The notes below the pieces were generated by a model. The model searched no databases and was not told the DNA's origin. It saw only the letters and a list, made by a program, of their open reading frames with translations. Of a stretch of DNA of 64,000 bases, positions 25,969-33,621 are shown one piece after another. The translations under genes were made by a program, and so were the position numbers. The stretch comes from Paraburkholderia sp. LEh10 (GTDB lineage: Bacteria; Pseudomonadota; Gammaproteobacteria; Burkholderiales; Burkholderiaceae): NCBI RefSeq assembly GCF_017814945.1, contig NZ_JAGIPX010000017.1, forward strand, positions 87,273 to 151,272. Direction: 5' to 3'. The stretch's first letter is position 1, and each line of letters starts with the position of its first letter.

Positions 25969-27381
25969 ATGAAGCTCGACATCGACCTGAACCGCGAAAA
26001 CGGCGTGCCGCTCACCGAGCAGATTGTGAGCGGCGTGCAGGAATGGATACGCTCGCGCACCGCGCACCCCGGCGCGAAGCTGCCGTCGATCCGCCAGTTC
26101 GCCTCCGACAACGACATCAGCCGCTTCCCGGTGATCGAGGCCTATGACCGGCTCGTATCGCTCGGCTATCTGGATTCGCGGCCAGGCTCCGGCTTTTACG
26201 TGGCAGAACGCCATCGTGCGGCAATGAGCTGCCAGGGCGCCTCCGACCCGCGCCGCGCCGAAGAAGAATCGGGACATATCCTCCAGCAGTTCAATCATCC
26301 CGGCGAATCGCTGAAGCTCGGCAGCGGCTTCATCCCCGAAGCGTGGCGCGACATGGACAGTCTCGCGCAGGCGGTCCGCCACGTATCGCGCACCGACGGC
26401 GCGAGCCTGATCGATTACGCGACGCCGCTCGGCAACGCGACGCTGCGCGAACATCTGCAAGGCCGCGTCGCACAGCTCGGCATCGAAGCGCAAGCGTCGC
26501 AGATCCTGATCACGATCGGCGCGAGCCAGGCGATGGACCTGCTGATGCGCTATCTGCTCAAGCCCGGCGACACAATCTTCGTCGAAGACCCCGGCTACTA
26601 CAATTTCAACGGCTTGCTGAAGCTGCATGGCGTGAATCTCGTGGGAATTCCGCGCACGCGCACGGGCCCCGATCTCGATGCAATGCAAATGCAGTTGCAG
26701 CAGCACCGGCCGAAGCTCGTCTTCATCAACTCCGTGTTCCACAACCCGACGGGCACGACGATCGCGCCGCCCGTCTCGTTCCGCCTGCTGCAGCTCGCGC
26801 GCGAACACGGCTTCAAGATTCTCGAAGACGACATCTATGCGGACTTCCAGTCGGAACCGACCGACCGCCTCGCGACACTCGACCAGCTCGAGCATGTGAT
26901 CTACGTCGGCGGGTTGTCGAAGACACTATCGTCGTCGCTGCGCATCGGCTACGTGATCGCGGATCACGCAACCATCAAGGATCTCGCGGACATCAAGATG
27001 CTGACGAGCATCGGCGGCTCGCGCTTCGCGGAAGCCGTAACCGTCGCGCTGCTCGAACGCGGGATGTACCGCAAGCATCTCGAACGGTTGCGCCGGCGCA
27101 TGCGCGAAGCGCTCGGCTCGGCCGTGCAGACGCTGGAGATGAGCGGCTGGCAGGTGTTCGAGAATCCGCTCGGCGGCAAGTTCGTGTGGGCGCGCGTGCC
27201 GCATGTCGAGAATGCCGAGCGGCTCGTCGAATGCGGCGCACCGCTCGGCGTGACGGTCGCGCCCGGCCGCTATTTCCGCCCGAACGCGGAGCCGAGCCCG
27301 TGGATCCGCATCAATGCCGCCTTCGCGAACGATCCGCGCGCGCGAGCGTTCTTCGAGAAAGCGGTGCAACTGAAGCCGTGA
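25969..27381 (+). CDS. MocR-type PLP-dependent transcriptional regulator
   Basis: 470 residues. Residues 1-75 are a GntR winged helix (PLTEQIVSGVQEWIRS, LPSIRQFASDNDISRFPVIEAYDRL). The remainder is a type I aminotransferase fold with the PLP Lys in YVGGLSKTLSSSLRIGY, plus the substrate-binding NSVFHNPTGTT segment. Such proteins act as PLP- or amino-acid-sensing regulators rather than enzymes. The ATG at 25969 follows AGGAAG; longer open frame upstream is spurious. It is divergent from a DUF2917 gene. Confidence 0.92.
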   Translation: MKLDIDLNRENGVPLTEQIVSGVQEWIRSRTAHPGAKLPSIRQFASDNDISRFPVIEAYDRLVSLGYLDSRPGSGFYVAERHRAAMSCQGASDPRRAEEESGHILQQFNHPGESLKLGSGFIPEAWRDMDSLAQAVRHVSRTDGASLIDYATPLGNATLREHLQGRVAQLGIEAQASQILITIGASQAMDLLMRYLLKPGDTIFVEDPGYYNFNGLLKLHGVNLVGIPRTRTGPDLDAMQMQLQQHRPKLVFINSVFHNPTGTTIAPPVSFRLLQLAREHGFKILEDDIYADFQSEPTDRLATLDQLEHVIYVGGLSKTLSSSLRIGYVIADHATIKDLADIKMLTSIGGSRFAEAVTVALLERGMYRKHLERLRRRMREALGSAVQTLEMSGWQVFENPLGGKFVWARVPHVENAERLVECGAPLGVTVAPGRYFRPNAEPSPWIRINAAFANDPRARAFFEKAVQLKP

Positions 27382-27486
27382 CGGGCCGCTGGGCGCGGCG
27401 TTTGCTGTCCGCGTGCTGACACACTCGCGCGGTGCTTTTTCCTTAGAATGTGGGCACTTTTCGAAGCCCGCCCCGGCCCTGCCTTC

Positions 27487-28953
27487 ATGTCCGAACCGAC
27501 CGAATCTGCATCCGCCGCCGCCCGTCATACCGCGAGAACCGCCCCCACTGCCCGCTCGCTGACGGTCATGCTATGGATCGTCGCGACGGGCTTCTTCATG
27601 CAGACGCTCGATTCGACCATCGTCAACACCGCGCTGCCCGCGATGGCGACGAGCCTCGGCGAACTGCCGTTGCGGATGCAATCAGTCGTGATCGCGTATT
27701 CGCTGACGATGGCCGTGATGATTCCCGTCTCCGGCTGGCTCGCGGACAAGCTCGGCACGCGGCGCGTGTTCATGAGCGCGATCCTGATCTTCACGGTCGG
27801 CTCGCTGCTGTGCGCGAACGCACACACGCTCACGCAGCTGGTGATCTACCGCGTGCTGCAGGGCGTGGGCGGCGCGATGCTGCTGCCCGTCGGCCGGCTC
27901 GCCGTGCTGCGCATCTTTCCCGCCGAACGCTATCTGCCCGCGCTCTCGTTCGTCGCGATTCCCGGCCTGATCGGTCCGCTGATCGGACCGACACTCGGCG
28001 GCTGGATCGTGAAGATCGCGTCGTGGCACTGGATCTTCCTCATCAACGTGCCCGTCGGCATCGCGGGCCTGATCGCGACGGTCGTCTTCATGCCGGACAG
28101 CCGCAATCCCGACACGGCGAAGTTCGACATCAAAGGCTATCTGCTGCTGATCGTCGGGATGGTGTCGATCTCGATGGCGCTCGACGGCCGCACCGAGTTC
28201 TCGATCCAGCACGCCACCGTGCTGATGCTGCTGATTCTTTCACTCGGCTGCTTCGTCGCCTACGGATTGCATGCGGTGCGCGCGGCCAACCCGATCTTCT
28301 CGCTCGATCTCTTCAAGATTCACACGTTCAGCGTCGGCCTGCTCGGCAACCTGTTCGCGCGCATCGGCAGCGGCGCGATGCCGTATCTGATTCCGCTGCT
28401 GCTGCAGGTGAGCCTGGGTTATAGCGCGTTCGAAGCCGGGCTGATGATGCTGCCCGTGGCCGCGGCGGGCATGTCGTCCAAACGGCTCGTCACGCGTCTG
28501 ATCATGAAGTACGGATATCGCCGCGTACTCATGTCGAACACAGTGCTCGTCGGTCTCGCGATGGCGAGCTTCTCGCTGACGAACGCACATCAGCCGCTGT
28601 GGCTGCGCCTCGTGCAGCTTGCGTTCTTCGGCGGCGTCAACTCGATGCAGTTCACCGCGATGAACACGCTGACGCTCAAAGACCTCGGCACAGGCGGCGC
28701 AAGCAGCGGCAACAGCCTGTTCTCGCTCGTCCAGATGCTCGCGATGAGCCTCGGCGTCACGGTCGCGGGCGCATTGCTCACGGCGTTCACGGGCCTCATG
28801 CCGCGCGTCACGGCGGCGAACACACTGCCCGCGTTTCATGCGACCTTCCTGTGTGTCGGCCTGATTACGGCGGCGACGTCGTGGATCTTCGCGCAGTTGT
28901 CGCCCGACATACGCCAGCCCGCAAAGCGCACCGATCCGCAAGAGCGCACATGA
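27487..28953 (+). CDS. MFS multidrug efflux transporter, DHA2 family (MdtD-like)
   Basis: 488 residues with about 14 hydrophobic segments. The family start is visible after a polar N terminus: TGFFMQTLDSTIVNTALPAMA (motif D1), followed by GWLADKLGTRRVF (motif A) and YRVLQGVGGAMLLPVGRL (motif B). The sequence is close in layout to E. coli MdtD. Proton-driven export of drugs or metabolites from the cytoplasm is expected; no dedicated membrane-fusion or outer-membrane partner is adjacent. ATG at 27487 chosen over an upstream ATG at 27448 because it starts the polar N terminus. Confidence 0.92.
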   Translation: MSEPTESASAAARHTARTAPTARSLTVMLWIVATGFFMQTLDSTIVNTALPAMATSLGELPLRMQSVVIAYSLTMAVMIPVSGWLADKLGTRRVFMSAILIFTVGSLLCANAHTLTQLVIYRVLQGVGGAMLLPVGRLAVLRIFPAERYLPALSFVAIPGLIGPLIGPTLGGWIVKIASWHWIFLINVPVGIAGLIATVVFMPDSRNPDTAKFDIKGYLLLIVGMVSISMALDGRTEFSIQHATVLMLLILSLGCFVAYGLHAVRAANPIFSLDLFKIHTFSVGLLGNLFARIGSGAMPYLIPLLLQVSLGYSAFEAGLMMLPVAAAGMSSKRLVTRLIMKYGYRRVLMSNTVLVGLAMASFSLTNAHQPLWLRLVQLAFFGGVNSMQFTAMNTLTLKDLGTGGASSGNSLFSLVQMLAMSLGVTVAGALLTAFTGLMPRVTAANTLPAFHATFLCVGLITAATSWIFAQLSPDIRQPAKRTDPQERT

Positions 28954-29086
28954 ACCACGGCGATGGAGCGCGCCTCGCACGAACCTTAACGGGGCGCGCA
29001 TCGCACCAACGATGTGCGCCTGGCCTCCGCGCGGATGCCCGCCGCGCGCATGACAGGTGCGGCGTTTGCGGCGCACAATCGAGACG

Positions 29087-29116
29087 ACAGCGGAGACCAC
29101 AGCGGAGACCACAGCG
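29087..29116 (+). repeat. 12-bp tandem repeat in the MFS / EAL intergenic region
   Basis: Two and a half copies of ACAGCGGAGACC. The 296-bp spacer contains no supportable gene. Confidence 0.7.
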
Positions 29117-29249
29117 CCAGCGCCAAAGCGCTGCGCGCGGCCTTCGGCGAAACGTGCGTCGTTTCGTCATGAGCATGTTTCTTGCTGGGTCTATCCTGTA
29201 AACTTGAACAGTTCGCGCGGAATGCGCGACGCGCCTTGCTTCCCAACCG

Positions 29250-30536
29250 ATGACAGACACGATGAGCATGATCGAACTCGATCCTCCCGGCTTCCAGGCC
29301 CCGCGCCCCATTGCGGGAGATGAAGGCTCGCGCCGCACTGTCCGGTATGGCGGCTACACGGTTTTCAGCGTGTTTCAGCCGGTTTTCTCGGTTTCGCATC
29401 GCCGCGCGATCGGCTATCACGCGTCGCTGCGCGCGCACGACGAGAACGGCACGCAGGTCCCGTCAGCCGAAGTCTTCACGCAAGCCGCGCGGCGCGGCGA
29501 TCTGCTCGAACTAGGACGCCTCGCGGAATCGCTGCATCTGGGCAACTTCAATGCGTTCGACAGTCACGACGAGTGGCTCTTCCTGAGCCTGCATCCCGCC
29601 GCGCTGATGGACACGAGCTACGGCGACGCGCTGCTCGCTGGCCTGAAGGCGCTCGGCCTGCCGCCGCAGCGCGTGGTGCTCGAAGTCTCCGAGCATTCGG
29701 GCGGCGAGACGACACGCTTCGCAGCAATCATCGATGCGCTGCGCAAGTCCGGCTTCCTGATCGCGCTCGATGGCTTCGGCGCGAAGCATTCGAACATCGA
29801 CCGCGTGTGGAATCTGCGGCCCGATATCGTCACGCTCGACCGCTGCATCCTCGCGCAGGCCAACGAGCATTCGCATATCGAACGCGTGCTGCCCGGCATC
29901 GTGTCGATGCTGCATGAATCGGGACAGCTCGTGCTGATGGGCGGCCTCACGACGGAGCGCGATGCGCTGATCGCGCTCGAATGCAATGTCGATTTCGTGC
30001 AGGGCACGTTCTTCGCGGCGCCGAGCGTCGAGCCCGTCGCGCGCCAGGCGACGGTCAAGTTGATGGACGGGTTGTCGGCGGCGCTGCGCCAGCGCGTCGC
30101 CGCACGCGAACGCGCGCAGTCCGAGCGGCTCGCGCCGTTCGTCACCGCGCTGGAGATGGCCAGCGCGCATCTCGTCGAAGGCGAGACGATCGCCGACGCG
30201 ACCGCGCCGCTGCTCGCGCTGCGCGAAACGGCGCGCTGCTTTCTGCTCGACGGATCGGGCCGTCAGATCGGCGACAACGTGCTGCCGCCGGGCCGCGCAT
30301 CGCAGCGTGCGAAGCGCTTCCGGCCGCTCTTGCATTCGGAGGGCGCAAGCTGGGAGCGTCGACCGTACTTCATCCAGGCGGTGCGCGCGCCGGGCCAGGT
30401 GCATCTGACGCCGCCGTATCTGTCGATCAACGAGGCGCACCTGTGCGTGACCGCCTCGATCGCGGCGGAGACCGCGCGCGGCTTGCAGGTGCTATGCGTC
30501 GATATCAACTGGGAAGTGGCCGCGCATCGTAACTGA
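29250..30536 (+). CDS. degenerate EAL-domain protein with C-terminal extra domain
   Basis: 428 residues. The N-terminal ~270 follow the EAL phosphodiesterase fold, but the active-site motifs are lost: the EALLR motif is HASLR (57-61), LEITE becomes LEVSE, DDFG becomes DGFGAKHSN, and the AEGVE segment is LMGGLTT. Such proteins no longer hydrolyse c-di-GMP and act as sensors or protein partners. The C-terminal ~150 residues (ARCFLLDGSGRQIGDN, PPYLSINEAHLCVTAS) resemble a Cache/PDC-like sensor fold seen after EAL domains in Burkholderiales. No membrane segment was seen. Its 3' end overlaps the converging sigma factor gene by 45 bp. Confidence 0.85.
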   Translation: MTDTMSMIELDPPGFQAPRPIAGDEGSRRTVRYGGYTVFSVFQPVFSVSHRRAIGYHASLRAHDENGTQVPSAEVFTQAARRGDLLELGRLAESLHLGNFNAFDSHDEWLFLSLHPAALMDTSYGDALLAGLKALGLPPQRVVLEVSEHSGGETTRFAAIIDALRKSGFLIALDGFGAKHSNIDRVWNLRPDIVTLDRCILAQANEHSHIERVLPGIVSMLHESGQLVLMGGLTTERDALIALECNVDFVQGTFFAAPSVEPVARQATVKLMDGLSAALRQRVAARERAQSERLAPFVTALEMASAHLVEGETIADATAPLLALRETARCFLLDGSGRQIGDNVLPPGRASQRAKRFRPLLHSEGASWERRPYFIQAVRAPGQVHLTPPYLSINEAHLCVTASIAAETARGLQVLCVDINWEVAAHRN

Positions 30537-31460
30537 CGCGGGCGGGCTGATGACGGGCCGCAGCAGACGCATCACGGCCGCGCGTCCGAATACGCGTGTC
30601 GCGGGCGCGAGCCGCATTGCGCCCGTCACGATGCGCAACGCGACGATGCGCTCGTGCTCGCCGATCGAGATATCGAGCAGCGCGTCGATTTCGCCGTCGC
30701 GCATCAATGCCACGGCGCTCACGCCGTTCATCGACAGTGTTTCCATCTGCTTGCCGCGTCCGCGCAGCGACAGCGTGGCCGCCGCCCCGTCCGCCGTCGC
30801 GACGGCATCGACCGTTTCGGGCGCGTCGCTGATCACGCTCGGCACATCGCAAAAGAGCCGCACGAGGCCCGCGCGATCCTGCGCCTCCAGCGCCGCGCGC
30901 AAGCGCTCGACGACGCGCGCATGCGCGGCGGGATCGGCGCGCCTCGCCGGCACGCCTTCGCGCTGCAAACGCGCCTTCGCGCGATGCACCATCTGCCGGC
31001 AGTTGGCGGGCGTCTTCGCGAGGATCTCCGCGATTTGCACGTAGTCGCAATCGAATGCCTCGTGCAGCACGAATGCGGCGCGTTCCTCTGGCTTCAACCG
31101 TTCGAGCAGCAGCATCACGCCATATGACATCTGCACGGACTGCAACGCCAGATCTTCCGCCGACGGCGCGAGACCTTCGACCCACGGATCGGGCATCCAG
31201 CCGTTCGAGCGCGTCGCACGCTCGGTCCGCAGATGACGCAGGCGGTCGATCGCGAGATGCGTCGTGACAGTCGTGAGCCACGCGGCCGATGAACGCAGCT
31301 CGCTCGCGTCGGCGGCATGCCATTTGAGCCAGGCGTCCTGCACGATGTCTTCCGCTTCCGCGCGGCTGCCGAGCATCCGGTACGCGAGCGCGAAGAGCTT
31401 CGCGCGCGCCGCTTCGAAATCCGCCGGCTTCGCTGACTTCCTTTTGTCTGTCTGGTCCAT
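30492..31460 (-). CDS. sigJ: ECF-type RNA polymerase sigma factor, SigJ / ECF41-like
   Basis: 322 residues. Region 2 is FALAYRMLGSRAEAEDIVQDAWLKWH; region 4 is LKPEERAAFVLHEAFDCDYVQIAEIL with QMVHRAKARL as recognition helix. The C-terminal ~120 residues form a SnoaL/NTF2-like domain that in ECF41 factors modulates activity in place of an anti-sigma factor. The ATG at 31460 begins MDQTDKRKSAKP; upstream frame is not family-like. ECF41 genes usually sit beside a carboxymuconolactone decarboxylase or oxidoreductase gene, but here the divergent neighbour is a clpP. Confidence 0.92.
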   Translation of the reverse strand: MDQTDKRKSAKPADFEAARAKLFALAYRMLGSRAEAEDIVQDAWLKWHAADASELRSSAAWLTTVTTHLAIDRLRHLRTERATRSNGWMPDPWVEGLAPSAEDLALQSVQMSYGVMLLLERLKPEERAAFVLHEAFDCDYVQIAEILAKTPANCRQMVHRAKARLQREGVPARRADPAAHARVVERLRAALEAQDRAGLVRLFCDVPSVISDAPETVDAVATADGAAATLSLRGRGKQMETLSMNGVSAVALMRDGEIDALLDISIGEHERIVALRIVTGAMRLAPATRVFGRAAVMRLLRPVISPPASVTMRGHFPVDIDA

Positions 31461-31521
31461 GCATGCCGCTCCTGTCGCGTGGTCACGTTCTATCGGGTAT
31501 AGACGGCCGCACCGCCCGCGA

Positions 31522-31555
31522 TGTGACACGCCGGCGCAAAAATTTTGCTGTCACA
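31522..31555. promoter_or_regulatory. inverted repeat between the sigma factor and clpP genes
   Basis: TGTGACA (31522-31528) and TGTCACA (31549-31555) are complementary 7-bp arms, 20 bp apart, in the 168-bp divergent spacer; the interval carries the AT-rich CAAAAATTTTG. Possible operator; the spacing is too wide for a CRP-type site. Confidence 0.45.
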
Positions 31556-31628
31556 CGCGCCCCCGCCCTCGCGTCTTGCGACTGGAACCCGCCTTGCGCG
31601 GGCCTTTCAGTGGATCAGCGAGGAACGC

Positions 31629-32279
31629 ATGCACCGTCATTTCCCTGCACCCGCATACTCCGGGCTCAATCTCGTGCCGACCGTCATCGAGCAATCGAGC
31701 CGCGGCGAGCGCGCCTACGACATCTACTCGCGCCTCTTGCGCGAACGCATCGTGTTTCTGGTCGGGGCCGTCAACGAGCAGTCGGCGAGCCTGATCGTCG
31801 CGCAACTGCTGTTTCTCGAATCGGAGAACCCCGACAAGGATATTTCTTTTTACATCAACTCGCCGGGCGGCTCTGTCTACGACGGCCTTGCGATCTTCGA
31901 CACGATGCAGTTCATCAAGCCCGATGTGTCGACGCTCTGCACGGGCTTTGCCGCGAGCATGGGCACGTTCCTGCTCGCGGCAGGCGCGCGCGGCAAGCGC
32001 TACGCGTTACCGAACGCACGCATCATGATTCATCAGCCGTCGGGTGGCAGTCAGGGCACGGCCTCCGATATCGAGATTCAGGCGAAGGAAGTGCTGTATC
32101 TGCGCGAGCGCCTGAATGCCGAGCTTGCGCAGCGCACGGGCCAAAGCATCGCGCAGATCGGGAAGGACACCGATCGTGACAACTTCATGTCAGCGGATGC
32201 CGCGAAGGCTTATGGTCTGATCGACGATGTGCTCGCGACGCGCGTGCCCTCTTCCGATGCGCTGCACAGCGCGATGTGA
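31629..32279 (+). CDS. clpP: ATP-dependent Clp protease proteolytic subunit (second-type ClpP)
   Basis: 216 residues, serine peptidase subunit that forms the Clp barrel. The triad is S110 (GFAASMGTF), H135 (IMIHQPSGG) and D184 (TDRDNF). The N terminus YSGLNLVPTVIEQSSRGERAYDIYSRLL is canonical. ATG at 31629 preceded by GAGG. It is not followed by clpX, so this is an accessory paralogue rather than the tig-clpP-clpX copy. The divergent sigma factor gene and shared inverted repeat suggest conditional expression, which is inference. Confidence 0.95.
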   Translation: MHRHFPAPAYSGLNLVPTVIEQSSRGERAYDIYSRLLRERIVFLVGAVNEQSASLIVAQLLFLESENPDKDISFYINSPGGSVYDGLAIFDTMQFIKPDVSTLCTGFAASMGTFLLAAGARGKRYALPNARIMIHQPSGGSQGTASDIEIQAKEVLYLRERLNAELAQRTGQSIAQIGKDTDRDNFMSADAAKAYGLIDDVLATRVPSSDALHSAM

Positions 32280-32291
32280 TCCCCTCGTGCG

Positions 32292-32909
32292 TCAGTCCAG
32301 CCGCGCGGCGAGATAGGACGAAACCACCGTCTTGTACTCGTCGACGAGCGCCTTGCGCTCTTTTGGCCTGGCCGCCGCATAGAGCGGACTCAGACTCTTG
32401 ACGACCTGCAACGTGACCTCGGCGACGCGAAATGCGTCGTCGTCGGAAAGCGCGGGACTGTGGCGTTGAAACAGTTCGGCAAACTTGCCGCGCAAGCGGT
32501 TGCGCGCGGCCGCGTCGCGCCGGAAGTTCAGCGACACGGAGAGCAGCGGCAGATACGCGGGTCGCGCCGCCATGAAATCGACCAGCAGCGCGAACAGGCG
32601 CTCGACGAGTTCAGCGACGTCCCATTGCCGCGCGGCTTCTCCCAGCGCGCTCCATTGCGCGTCCATTTCATTGCCGTAGCGTGTGCGCAGCGCGAAAACG
32701 AGCGCATCCTTGTTAGGGAAGTACTGATAGACCGCGCCGATCGACGTGCCCGCGCGTTCGGCGATCGCCGTCATCGTCGCGCCGTCGAAGCCGCGCTCGG
32801 CGATCACTTCGCCTGCCGCGTCGAGCAGCGCATCGACGCGCTTTGCCGCGCGCTGCTGTTGAGGAACGCGCCGCACTTTCGGATTATCTGAGGCCAGACT
32901 CATGTGCAT
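32292..32909 (-). CDS. TetR-family transcriptional regulator
   Basis: 205 residues (203 if the second ATG at 32903 is used). N-terminal HTH: RVDALLDAAGEVIAERGFDGATMTAIAERAGTS followed by IGAVYQYFPNKDAL. The C-terminal half resembles the TetR_C ligand domain with a conserved arrangement typical for repressors of hydrolase or efflux genes. It is divergent from an isochorismatase-like gene with only 42 bp between starts, and a palindrome in that spacer is the probable operator for both. Confidence 0.93.
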   Translation of the reverse strand: MHMSLASDNPKVRRVPQQQRAAKRVDALLDAAGEVIAERGFDGATMTAIAERAGTSIGAVYQYFPNKDALVFALRTRYGNEMDAQWSALGEAARQWDVAELVERLFALLVDFMAARPAYLPLLSVSLNFRRDAAARNRLRGKFAELFQRHSPALSDDDAFRVAEVTLQVVKSLSPLYAAARPKERKALVDEYKTVVSSYLAARLD

Positions 32910-32920
32910 CGACTATCATG

Positions 32921-32942
32921 ATATGAGGACATCCTCACATAT
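32921..32942. promoter_or_regulatory. putative TetR operator
   Basis: TGAGGA (32924-32929) and TCCTCA (32932-32937) form a perfect inverted repeat with a CA centre, flanked by ATA...TAT. It fills most of the 42-bp gap between the divergent TetR and isochorismatase starts, so binding would block both promoters. Confidence 0.75.
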
Positions 32943-32951
32943 AGGTGACAC

Positions 32952-33551
32952 ATGGCGCAAGCTCTTTCCATCGATCCGCGCAGCACCGCACTCGTGCTGA
33001 TCGATCTGCAGCAAAGCAACGTCGCGCGGCAACTGGAGCCGCATGCGGCCGCCGACGTCGTCGCGCGATCCGTGCGTGCCGCCGATGCGCTGCGTGCAGC
33101 GGGCGGCACGGTCGTTTTCGTGCGCGTCGATGTCGCGCAACTGCTGTCGCTGCCCGCCGACGCGCCGCTGCGTCCGCGCGATGCGCCCGCACCGCCGCCG
33201 CACGCATCGGACCTCGTGCCCGAGTGCAACATACAGGCGGGTGACGTGATGGTGACAAAGCGCCAATGGGGCGCGTTTTACGGCACCGATCTGGAACAGC
33301 AATTGCGCCGCCGTGGCATTCGCACGATCGCGCTCACGGGCATCGCGACGAACTTCGGCGTCGAGTCGACGGCGCGAGCGGCGTTCGATCAAGGCTACGA
33401 GCTGATCTTCATCGAGGACGCGATGTCCAGCCTGACGGGCGACGCGCACCGCTTCCCGATCGAACATATTTTTCCGCGCATGGGCTATGTGCGTTCGACT
33501 GAGGAATTCGTCGACGCCGTCGCCGAAACGGGTTCGTTCGGCGGCGCCTGA
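32952..33551 (+). CDS. isochorismatase-family hydrolase
   Basis: 199-residue cysteine hydrolase-like Rossmann protein. Family segments: TALVLIDLQ (active-site Asp), MVTKRQWGAFYGTDLEQQLRRRGIRTIALTGIATNFGVESTARAAFDQGYEL. The nucleophile position (usually Cys in 'TGxxTxxCV') reads ATNFGVEST, that is, Phe-Gly where CV is expected, so cysteine catalysis is doubtful; several relatives share this TNFGVEST form. Substrate unknown; control by the divergent TetR regulator is likely. Confidence 0.88.
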   Translation: MAQALSIDPRSTALVLIDLQQSNVARQLEPHAAADVVARSVRAADALRAAGGTVVFVRVDVAQLLSLPADAPLRPRDAPAPPPHASDLVPECNIQAGDVMVTKRQWGAFYGTDLEQQLRRRGIRTIALTGIATNFGVESTARAAFDQGYELIFIEDAMSSLTGDAHRFPIEHIFPRMGYVRSTEEFVDAVAETGSFGGA

Positions 33552-33564
33552 GCGCAAGCAAACG

Positions 33565-33600
33565 CTCGATCGACGCCGCGTTGTGTGAGACGATCGAGCC
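33565..33600. repeat. inverted repeat upstream of the NYN-LOTUS gene
   Basis: Perfect 9-bp arms GCTCGATCG and CGATCGAGC separated by 18 bp. It sits between the isochorismatase stop and the next ATG; it could be a hairpin in the mRNA or an operator. Confidence 0.5.
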
Positions 33601-33621
33601 TGCACTTCATTGGAGAAGCAT

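Noticed and set aside
31522..31555. CRP/FNR-type site upstream of clpP
   Set aside because: The arms TGTGA/TCACA match but are more than 20 bp apart instead of 6, so only reported as an inverted repeat.
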